Below are positions 1-5,623 of a DNA stretch of 8,214 bases, piece by piece. The notes below the pieces were generated by a model. The model worked only from the letters and a program-made list of their open reading frames with translations, was not told where the DNA came from and searched no databases. Position 1 is the first letter of the stretch. Each line of letters opens with the position of its first letter. This DNA is from Xanthobacteraceae bacterium (GTDB taxonomy: Bacteria; Pseudomonadota; Alphaproteobacteria; Rhizobiales; Xanthobacteraceae): assembly GCA_030037185.1 (NCBI GenBank), contig JASHRR010001493.1:1-8214 (forward strand), written 5' to 3'. A program made the position numbers and the translations under genes.

Positions 1-112
1 AAAGTACCACCGACCAGCATGTCGCCTCAAAGCGACTCCTACAGCCCTTCAGAACCGGTGAGGACCAGGCGAGGATGCAGATGAAACCACGCAGCGCGGT
101 TTACGCGCCGGC

Positions 113-220
113 ATGGCGTTCGATGGCAGTACTACGGACCCGATGCAACAGGCCGTCCGCGATGCGCTCATCTTAAAACGCGACGAAGATCGAACGGCGA
201 CAACGACGATGTTGGGTTAG
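113..220 (+). pseudogene. Resolvase (serine recombinase) internal fragment
   Basis: A short open stretch encodes MAFDGSTTDPMQQAVRDALI, then runs about 15 unrelated residues to a TAG at 218-220. The first 20 residues match the MTFDGSTSDPMQQAVRDAPI segment of the longer resolvase remnant near 5275-5334 on the other strand. By hand count 51 of 60 bases agree between 113-172 and the reverse complement of 5275-5334. Only the middle of the recombinase is present: there is no N-terminal catalytic-serine region and no DRLGR segment. The sequence before it (about 71-112) reads only weakly as the preceding residues (RG..., then GMAFDG). This is a dead remnant in inverted orientation to the second copy. 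It may mark one edge of an old mobile segment, which is inference. Confidence 0.7.
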
Positions 221-262
221 CCTCACCCATCCCCCCGGTTCCACTGGACCCCTCGTGACCTA

Positions 263-296
263 CAGACCCGATGCAGCCTCTGCGGCCCCGGGTCTG
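263..296. repeat. Nested inverted repeat upstream of the methyltransferase
   Basis: CAGACCCG (263-270) is perfectly complementary to CGGGTCTG (289-296). Inside the 18-base loop is a second small palindrome, GCAG-CCT-CTGC, at about 272-282. It lies about 80 bases before the ATG I prefer for the methyltransferase and has no T-run on either side, so it does not look like an intrinsic terminator. It could be an operator or an mRNA leader hairpin. Function is unproven. Confidence 0.4.
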
Positions 297-375
297 CATT
301 GATCCTAAACATCGTATAGTCAGGTCCCTTGGCGAGGGCTATGTCGAGAGGCTGGGGGCGCTGCTGGCGGTGGCG

Positions 376-1116
376 ATGGACGACGATGACGGTTACTTCG
401 GAGAAGGTGTCGCGGCGAGTTACGATAAGTCGTACTCGGGCATGTTCGAGCCGAGCGTCGTGGACGCGGTGGTCGAGGTTCTGGCGGGACTGGCCGGTGG
501 CGGCCGAGCTCTCGAGCTGGGCATCGGGACCGGACGCATCGCACTGCCGCTGGCGCGCCGCGGAGTGGCGGTTCAGGGCATCGACCTCTCGCGGGCCATG
601 GTTGCCCGGTTGCGCGCCAAGCCGGGAGGCGAGGCGATCGGCGTGACAATCGGCGACTTCGCGACGGCGAGCGCAGACGGGACGTTCACGGTCGCGTACT
701 TGGTCTTCAACACTATCATGAATCTGACAACCCAGGCGGCGCAGGTGGCCTGCTTCCGCAATGTCGCAACTCACCTGGAACCCGGTGGGTGCTTCGTCAT
801 CGAGGTCGCGACCCCTGACCTGCGAAAGCTGCCGAGCGGGCAGAACGTGGTGCCGCTCCACGTGAGCCCGACGCTGTGGGCGTTCGATGTCTACGACATC
901 GCCACACAGACGATGAGTTCGAACTACATCGCGGTCATCGATGGCAGCGGCGAGTACAGGTCGATCCCCTTCCGGTACGTGTGGCCAGCAGAACTCGATC
1001 TGATGGCGCAGCTCGCAGGGCTGCGACTGCGCGAGCGGTGGGAGGGGTGGACGCGGGAACCCTTCACGAGCGAGAGCCGCCAGCATGTCTCGATCTGGGA
1101 GAAGCCCACAAGCTAG
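376..1116 (+). CDS. Class I SAM-dependent methyltransferase
   Basis: Predicted cytosolic methyltransferase of 246 residues that transfers a methyl group from S-adenosylmethionine to an unknown, probably small, acceptor. The Rossmann-fold motifs are all visible in order. Motif I (SAM loop) is ALELGIGTG at about residues 45-53. The acidic end of strand 2 is GIDLS (D70), followed by RAMVARLR. GDFA (D94) is motif III, and LEPGGCFVIEV at about 134-144 is the post-motif strand. The C-terminal half (PFRYVWPAELDLMAQLAGLRLRERW, given here only as landmarks PFRY and WPAEL near 198-206) is typical of the Methyltransf_11/25 type that acts alone. The start at 376 (MDDDDGYFGE...) is chosen because such proteins begin with a DxxGYF..VA..YD segment. 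An in-frame ATG at 271 would add 35 unfamiliar residues and falls inside an inverted repeat. No clear Shine-Dalgarno precedes either start. It is intact, unlike most neighbours. The acceptor cannot be named from sequence. Confidence 0.9.
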   Translation: MDDDDGYFGEGVAASYDKSYSGMFEPSVVDAVVEVLAGLAGGGRALELGIGTGRIALPLARRGVAVQGIDLSRAMVARLRAKPGGEAIGVTIGDFATASADGTFTVAYLVFNTIMNLTTQAAQVACFRNVATHLEPGGCFVIEVATPDLRKLPSGQNVVPLHVSPTLWAFDVYDIATQTMSSNYIAVIDGSGEYRSIPFRYVWPAELDLMAQLAGLRLRERWEGWTREPFTSESRQHVSIWEKPTS

Positions 1117-1266
1117 TCGAATTTTACCACTCACCGAGCGCCGCTCGTCCTGTTCCCGCTGTCCGCCAGCTGAACTCTTCTGACTTGTGGGGCCGTTTGT
1201 CGCCAAAAATGACCCAGCTGGAATGCGATGACTTGATTGATCTGATTGCCTCCAGGGGCATCCAAT

Positions 1267-1295
1267 AAAAAAGCCTCTCCAAGGAAAGGAGAGGC
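1267..1295 (-). terminator. Rho-independent terminator (minus strand)
   Basis: GCCTCTCC (1273-1280) pairs perfectly with GGAGAGGC (1288-1295) across a 7-base loop. On the minus strand the stem is followed by six T (complement of A at 1267-1272), the classic intrinsic terminator. It sits about 60 bases beyond the stop of the chloramphenicol-phosphotransferase-like gene and points the right way to end that transcript. On the plus strand no T-run follows, so it is unlikely to terminate the methyltransferase. Confidence 0.85.
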
Positions 1296-1355
1296 ACACT
1301 ATCTACCGTCCAGAAGGTAAATCAAATCAGGCTGTGGCCACGTGATACTCGGGAT

Positions 1356-1921
1356 TTACAATCCGAAGGCGTCAATAATCTGCTGCGCGCATCCATCGGG
1401 GGTCGCCGCGCTCGCATCAATGGTGAGGTCGTAATCACCGCCAAAGTGAATGCGTTCAAATTGCCATCGCGCCAGACCAATTTCACGGTCGCCACGCTCG
1501 CGCTCCCGTTGTTCCAGCACATGCAAGGGCGCGACAACGGCCGCGGCCTTGAATGGTGCGCCGCGGGCAATATGCGGTAGTCGGATAACTCGTTATCCCA
1601 GAACACATCATCCACAACGAGGTCGTTCCCGGCATCGGCCATTGCGGCGACAGCACGCCGCATCCCTCGGAAAACCGGCTCAGCCAAGGCTCCGCTACGG
1701 ACTGCCACGGCTGGCAACCCATTCTGCTCAATCTTCTCGAACAGCAGCCCGTCTGCGCTCCCGATTAGGCGCGCGGGCAGCATATCAACGAAGGCGTCGA
1801 TCTGAATATGGAGGAGTGGGTCGCGCAGCCTTGGCCTGGACTGCCTTGGCGATGGAAGTCTTGCCGACACTCCCGACGCCGTTGAGCAGCACAACGACGC
1901 TGATCAGCCGACCCCTAGCAT
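1356..1921 (-). pseudogene. Chloramphenicol phosphotransferase-like kinase, frameshifted
   Basis: Recognisable over its whole length as a CPT-family P-loop kinase (chloramphenicol 3-O-phosphotransferase type, ATP-dependent phosphorylation of a small molecule), but spread over several frames. Piece 1 (about 1830-1905) encodes VVLLNGVGSVGKTSIAKAVQ with the Walker A GVGSVGKTS. Piece 2 (about 1560-1828) encodes PLLHIQIDAFVDMLP... and GNDLVVDDVFWDNELSDYR, the substrate-side Asp and DDV(F/I) segments. Piece 3 (1356 to about 1560) encodes APLHVLEQRERERGDREIGL and ends ...QQIIDAFGL before TAA at 1356-1358. Frame changes fall near 1818-1830 and 1553-1568. A third lies just after the ATG at 1919-1921, which has a good Shine-Dalgarno but runs into TGA after five codons. 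The reconstructed length (about 185 residues) fits the family. Whether the ancestor acted on chloramphenicol is unknown; many CPT homologues are uncharacterised. As it stands it cannot make a functional protein. Confidence 0.85.
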
Positions 1922-2210
1922 TTCCGCCCTCCACTCGGTCCCGAACGGGTTGTGATGCGCCATACGCCGAGCCCAACCAAGTTCGGCGGGTATTTCGCGG
2001 CGACACCCTTACAGTCGCTATAGACCAAATCCTTGATTTGCGTGTGGTGGTTATTCACATGCGGCAGGTTCGCGGAATAGTGCTTGGAGTAGGTCGCCGC
2101 TACGACCTGCCCGCAAGAGCGGTGTCCGTCCGTGATAAGCATAGACCCGCCAGCACTATTTGATAACAGGGGCGCTAGAAAGTATCAGCGGCCGCCAATC
2201 CTCGTTTCAT
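1915..2210 (-). pseudogene. Small exported protein, probably frameshifted, unknown function
   Basis: I do not recognise this gene. An open stretch ending at TAG 1915-1917 encodes ...FLAPLLSNSAGGSMLITDG, then HRSCGQVVAATYSKHYSANL, a DLVYSDCKGVAAKYPPNLVG segment, and ends SGGRKC. The first part looks like the end of a Sec signal peptide. An ATG at 2208-2210 in another frame gives MKRGLAAA, a fitting positively charged, hydrophobic beginning, so a single frameshift near 2175-2187 would restore a protein of about 97 residues with a signal peptide and three cysteines. Its TAG overlaps the start region of the CPT-like gene (ATGcTAG), which points to a two-gene transcript with coupled translation ending at the hairpin at 1267-1295. 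No convincing Shine-Dalgarno precedes 2210. Alternatively the gene starts at the ATG at 2140-2142 as a 75-residue cytosolic protein, which I consider less likely. Confidence 0.45.
1927..1932 (-). promoter_or_regulatory. Ribosome binding site of the CPT-like gene
   Basis: GGAGGG on the minus strand, five bases before the ATG at 1919-1921. It supports that ATG as the original start of the phosphotransferase, even though the frame is now broken within the first codons. It lies inside the end of the upstream small exported gene. Confidence 0.55.
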
Positions 2211-2305
2211 GGTATGAGTGCGTTTCGTGACTCGGGCTGGTAGACCCATTCGCGCGCACGGAGAGGACACAGCAGGGCCGACGGGGCATTTTGCTGCTGC
2301 TCTAA

Positions 2306-2851
2306 ATGGCAACGCCGGTGTCCTGTTCCGCCGGTAGGCCCGCTGGACCCAATGGACCGCCAATTGCTGGCGCCGGTCCTTCATCCAGGTCGGGCCATAC
2401 CCGGCCATCGCGGCAAGCTACCCGATCTTGTTCCCGGCTCACTATAGCAGCGAAACACTGCACAGCGCCCTGCCACATATGACCAAGGCCAATCCGAAAC
2501 TTGCTCGCATCTGGCACATACTACGTTGCAGAGGCCGAGCCGGGCAATCTTGTCTGATGCGGAGGCTGGACGGCGGCGCGGCCGGGAAGCGGAGAAATCG
2601 TCAAAGGAGAACCGCACATCCGTCACTTCGCTACCCATCCAGACTTGGTGAGGCGGGGCGTTAGGGCGAATCTGCTCGTTCGCTGCTTCAGCGATGCCCG
2701 GCACTTCAGCATACGCAAATTGATTGCCTTTTCGACCTTGGGCGCTGAGCGATTCTATGAGGCATTCGGTTTCAAGAGGATCGGCCCGATTGAAGTGCCG
2801 ATGGGGCAAAGTCTGTTCCCAGCTATCTTGATGAGCCGTGAACTTGCGTAG
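2306..2851 (+). pseudogene. GNAT family N-acetyltransferase, frameshifted and interrupted
   Basis: Acetyl-CoA dependent acyltransferase of the GNAT fold, recognisable but inactive. The C-terminal half in one frame reads ASGTYYVAEAEPGNLV, a TGA stop at 2555-2557, CGGWTAARPGSGEIVKG, HIRHFATHPDLVRRGVRANL (motif A, the acetyl-CoA pyrophosphate loop R-R-G-V-x-A/G-x-L), then ERFYEAFGF (motif B, typical FY..GF) and SRELA before TAG 2849-2851. The stop replaces what is normally a glycine codon (GGA to TGA) in NLVGCGG. The first half lies in other frames: MATPVS from the ATG at 2306; VGPLDPMDRQLLAPVLHPG at about 2336-2392; and IAASYPILFPAHYSSETLHS at about 2407-2466. At least three frameshifts are needed, one near 2500 (KL|LASGT). 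The natural substrate is unknown. It is followed by the broken P-loop kinase on the same strand. Confidence 0.8.
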
Positions 2852-3031
2852 CTTTAGCCGCGTCTGCGTGCGCTCCTGCGGCGCCTACCCTCCCAACAAA
2901 TACCAAAACACCCGCCGAGGCCTGCGGGAGACTGAAGGGAGTTTTGGGTGGCAATGGCGAGAAAGGGGTCCGCAGAGAAATGGGGACCGAGGCCCGGCCA
3001 AAATCGACCCCTGGGCCCCGCTGGCACCCCA

Positions 3032-3492
3032 CACCTCCTCCACGGCTATCTCGGCGTCGGTAAGACGACGCTCGCGCGCCGCCGCACGAGCTTCCTGCCA
3101 TGCGCTTCACGCACGACGAATGGATGACGCGTCTCTACGGCGAAGATCCCCATGTCGAACGCGCGGAATTCGAGGACAGCGGCGCCGTGTCCATGGTCTG
3201 ATGGAGCCGGTCTGGTCACGTTGCCTCCAATTGGGGCTCGGATGTCGTCCTCGACTTGGGCCTTTGGTCACGTCAGGAGCGCGACGTCCTGCGTGCCAAG
3301 ATTGCGTCGCTGGGCGCCTCGGCGTGCCTCTATCGCGTGACGTGTTCGGACAGCGCGGCGTGGCAACGGATCGAGAAGCGGAACACCGAGTTGAGCGGCG
3401 ATTTCCTGATCGTTCGTAATACCTACGACGTGCTCCGGAGCGGTTTCGAACCCCTGAAAGATGAGGAAGCGTGCATTGAAGTCTCCGGTTGA
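3032..3492 (+). pseudogene. P-loop (AAA/zeta-like) kinase, frameshifted
   Basis: A single-domain ATP-binding phosphotransferase of about 150-160 residues in ancestral form, broken by frameshifts. The start HLLHGYLGVGKTTLARR carries a Walker A (GYLGVGKT). A frame change near 3075-3095 leads to ELPAMRFTHDEWMTRLYGED, the DEW segment that follows Walker A in this family. HGLMEPVWSRCLQLG is found in a second frame at about 3189-3233. Then SDVVLDLGLWSRQERDVLRA (Walker B-like strand DVVLD and the WSR.ERD arginines) runs on in the final frame through ACLYRVTCSD and RIEKRNTE to FEPLKDEE and TGA 3490-3492. Known relatives are annotated as AAA family ATPase or zeta-toxin-like, with unknown substrates. 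The true start is lost. At least three frameshifts make it non-functional. Confidence 0.78.
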
Positions 3493-3852
3493 CGCAATCC
3501 GGACGGTGACGCGCCGTCGCGTGGTGACGCTCCTGCTACCATTGCGTCTTTTTGCACCCTCCATGGACCGGCACCCATTTTTGGCTCCCATCGACCGGCT
3601 GAAATCGAGGCCGGGGGCCTGCGGGAAACCGAAGGCCGCTGCGCGGAGACCGCATCCAACGAAAAAAAGAAGGCCCCCCGCTGCCGAGATGCCCTCTCCT
3701 TTCAGAACCGCCTACGATCACGGCTACCATCGAGGCCAGTTTCGGAGGCGCGGTGCCTCGTCTTCGATGCTTCGGGTTAGTGGACCTGAAAACAGGCATT
3801 CCCGGAACGGCAGGCAGCGGACCGCGAAGCTATTACCCCCGCCCCGCCGCTT
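3493..3852. other. No supported gene; degraded intergenic stretch
   Basis: No frame here gives a protein I can support; the open stretches are rich in Arg, Pro and Ser as expected of chance frames in GC-rich DNA. One detail stands out. GCCTGCGGGAAACCGAAGG at 3617-3635 repeats, with two mismatches in 19, a segment at 2920-2938. Both copies lie shortly downstream of a broken plus-strand gene. A run of A (about 3661-3669) followed by a C/G-rich stretch has no matching second stem, so I do not call a terminator. Confidence 0.5.
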
Positions 3853-4265
3853 TTACGCCCCCTCGAGCGATGTGGGGGAGTAGAGGGCGATTAGCGGAAT
3901 ATAAGTTGTTGATGCCGGGTGTGCTAAACGTAAACGGCGCGGTGCTGAAGGCGTCCGGTGTGCCAAGCCCATAATGTAGATCCTCGAATTTTTTGCTCCC
4001 GTTCGGGGCGAAGCTCCAGTTCGGGGACTGTGGAAGAAACCGACGATCGAGGGAGGTGGGGCTGGCTCCTTGTGCAGTCGCCAGTAGATATCGAAACGGA
4101 CCTTGGGGTCGAGGCTGTCGCACTTGAACGGCGTTATTTCGGGGGGGCAGTGCCCTGTGAAGCATCCCGGTTCCCCTGCGCCAAGCAGGGCGCGATGCTT
4201 ACTACGAGACCGATGGCGGCGCACGGAAGCGACCTAGCTCTGCTTATTCGGTTGATATTCCGCAT
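3853..4265 (-). pseudogene. Second copy of the tandem small exported protein, broken in a C7 tract
   Basis: Paralogue of the gene at 4336-4656, lying 70 bases downstream of it on the same strand. The ATG at 4263-4265 is preceded by AGGAAG eight bases away. It encodes MRNINRISRARSLPCAAIGL then VVSIAPCLAQGN, a Sec signal peptide with likely cleavage after CLA (about residue 29). The frame stops at TAA 4134-4136 after 43 codons. Adding one C to the seven-C run (complement of 4141-4147) restores ITPFKCDSLDPKVRFDIYWR, matching FACDSLDPKVCLDIYQR of the first copy, and an open frame to TAA 3853-3855. That final part is odd in composition. Another frame downstream of about 4090 reads more like protein (SPNWSFAPNGSKKFEDLHYG), so a second frameshift is possible. 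Function unknown. Confidence 0.6.
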
Positions 4266-4335
4266 TTCGCATTCTTCCTCAGGCGAGCTGCCGCGATGCG
4301 TTTTCGAGGCGAGGAATTCGAGGCGAGAGTTGCGG

Positions 4336-4656
4336 CTACTTGATCCGCGTCCCGGAGGATGGCGGATCAATCTGCCATGAATCCAAAAGTGACTTGCCAA
4401 TCATCCGTTGGCCAAACTCGCGACTGAGCCATCCCTGGTCGGGTTTACGTTCTGGTAGCTGCTGCATGCGGCGCTGGTAAATATCGAGACAGACCTTGGG
4501 GTCGAGGCTGTCACAAGCGAACGGCAGCACACGTTGCAGCTCCTTCGAGCTATCCCGATCACCCTGCGCCAAACAGAGCGAGACGTTTACTAATACGCCC
4601 ATGGTGACGCACGAAAGCATCCATGGGAAACGGCTTTTTCCGCTGATATTCTCCAT
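4336..4656 (-). CDS. Small exported protein with CDSLDPKV motif, unknown function
   Basis: I do not recognise this family. The 106-residue product begins MENISGKSRF, followed by a hydrophobic stretch (about residues 11-30, ending SLCLA) that fits a Sec signal peptide cut before QGDRD. The mature part of about 76 residues is charged, with cysteines at 48 and 56 inside FACDSLDPKVCLDIYQRR, a possible disulfide. The end, from about residue 72, reads PDQGWLSREFGQRMIGKSLL and finishes at TAG 4336-4338. The cysteine before the cleavage site does not fit a lipobox well, so a free periplasmic or secreted protein is more likely than a lipoprotein. The start is fixed by a strong Shine-Dalgarno and by the alignment with the second copy; a longer reading from 4761 adds 35 residues before the signal peptide and is rejected. 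An AT-rich patch at about 4725-4733 could hold a -10 element, but I see no convincing -35. Confidence 0.72.
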   Translation of the reverse strand: MENISGKSRFPWMLSCVTMGVLVNVSLCLAQGDRDSSKELQRVLPFACDSLDPKVCLDIYQRRMQQLPERKPDQGWLSREFGQRMIGKSLLDSWQIDPPSSGTRIK

Positions 4657-4993
4657 TTTGCACCTCCTCGGCGTACTGCCGTGATCTGACGCAAAACGTG
4701 AATCTCCGCCAAAGCATCGAACATAGCATATAACACAGAAACCGTCTTGCGTCGTTCCCATCCCCGAATTATGGGGACGATTTGGATACTGCTGGTGAGC
4801 GAGGGGAACCGAATATGAGACTCTGGCCCCGACAGATTGAGGCCGGGGGGCCCTCGATCTCGCTTCGCTCGGTCTCGGGTCCCGCCGGCCTTTCGTCGGC
4901 CTTGCTAAATTCGGGTCAAAAAAATGCAGGATACGGAATTGAAAGCATGAGGCTCATCTCAACGAGGCTCACTCGCGATTGATCGAGCAACCG
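4657..4993. other. Intergenic: leader of the exported pair and GC-rich structured stretch
   Basis: No gene is supported. The part next to 4656 is the 5' leader of the exported pair. From about 4837 to 4910 the sequence is strongly GC-rich with matching outer arms, GGCCGG (about 4842-4847) and CCGGCC (about 4886-4891), and partly complementary inner sequence including CTCGCttcGCTCG. It ends in an A-run (about 4919-4924). The whole resembles an imperfect extragenic palindrome. A 66-codon plus-strand frame across it has no signal of being real. Confidence 0.45.
4663..4667 (-). promoter_or_regulatory. Ribosome binding site of the tandem exported gene
   Basis: GGAGG (within GAGGAGGTG) on the minus strand, six bases before the ATG at 4654-4656. 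It decides the start of the exported protein in favour of this ATG over the in-frame one at 4761. Confidence 0.75.
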
Positions 4994-5612
4994 TTACAAG
5001 CCCCACGCCTCTAACGCAGCCAACGCAGCCTGCGGTTCTTGCTTCAACCTGAACACCGTCTGCTTGGACAAGCCCTCCGCGTTGGCGATGGCGGATAGGC
5101 CCGGCGGTTTGGCGCTGTCGAGAGCGAGCCTGATGGGGTCGAACGTAGCTCGGTCGTAGGACGGCTTGCGTCCCGGATAAGCGTTAGGCTGCGCTCGGCG
5201 TTATGGTCGATGCCGGCCCGTTAGGCTGACTTGGTTGCCTCGGCCTGCGCCTGTGCCGCGGCGGCCATGAAGGCGATGGGCGCATCGCGCACGGCTTGTT
5301 GCATTGGGTCTGAGGTGCTGCCATCGAACGTCATGGCGTTGATGACCGTCTTGATGATGACTCGCCGGCGCATGAACGCCCGGATCGGGTCTACCACGTC
5401 GGTGTAGTTACGTCCAAGGCGGTCAACCCAGCGAACGACTAGCGTGTCGCCCGCGCGCAGCATGTCGAATAACCGCTTGCCCTGTTCTCGCTCACAGAGC
5501 TTGGTCGCGATGCCGGACACCCTTCATCGCACACCACCTTGTCGATCTTGAACCCTGCGGCCTTGGCCTGTGTGACCTGATGGGCCGTGGTTTTGATCGG
5601 TGGCGTTACGCG
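4994..5612 (-). pseudogene. Resolvase / serine recombinase, degraded
   Basis: Site-specific serine recombinase of the resolvase type, near full length but in several frames. From the 5' end: a damaged RV.T.DQTTAHQ region (about 5560-5612) where the catalytic serine of the usual YxRVST motif should lie and is not readable; VTQAKAAGFKIDKVVCDEG; a one-base loss near 5518-5523; then VSGIATKLCEREQGKRLFDM and LRAGDTLVVRWVDRLGRNYT with the conserved DRLGR catalytic arginines. MTFDGSTSDPMQQAVRDAPI follows, then a TAA stop (5221-5223) where EAQRAGID is expected, most simply CAA to TAA. After another frame change near 5180-5190 comes the C-terminal helix-turn-helix part: NAYPGRKPSYDRATFDPIRL, SAIANAEGLSKQTVFRLKQE and ALEAWGL with TAA 4994-4996. 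It cannot work as it stands. Its 5' edge touches the 3' end of the histidine kinase gene. A shorter inverted copy is at 113-220. Confidence 0.82.
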
Positions 5613-5623
5613 ACGCCGGTGCT

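Noticed and set aside
1117..1268. Plus-strand tail reading LSPKMTQLECDDLIDLIASR and ending TAA just before the terminator
   Set aside because: It looks somewhat protein-like but has no start signal or homologue I recognise, and the hairpin that follows terminates the opposite strand. It may be a fragment of a deleted gene.
223..1299. Long minus-strand open frame of about 358 codons opposite the methyltransferase
   Set aside because: It is antisense to a gene with clear family motifs, rich in Arg, His and Asp as expected from reverse reading of GC-rich codons, and shows no recognisable domain or start signal.
2838..3419. Plus-strand open frame of about 193 codons across the P-loop kinase region
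   Set aside because: Only a short piece of it (HGLMEPVWSRCLQLG) matches the kinase family. The rest is Arg-rich noise, so it reflects the frameshifted pseudogene rather than a separate gene.
3461..3883. Plus-strand 140-codon frame after the P-loop kinase
   Set aside because: Arg/Pro-rich composition, no family resemblance, no Shine-Dalgarno; typical chance frame in GC-rich DNA.
5182..5228. GTTAGGC motifs resembling integron attC core sites
   Set aside because: No matching complementary GCCTAAC partner forms an attC-like folded site at cassette ends, and the motifs lie inside the resolvase reading frame.
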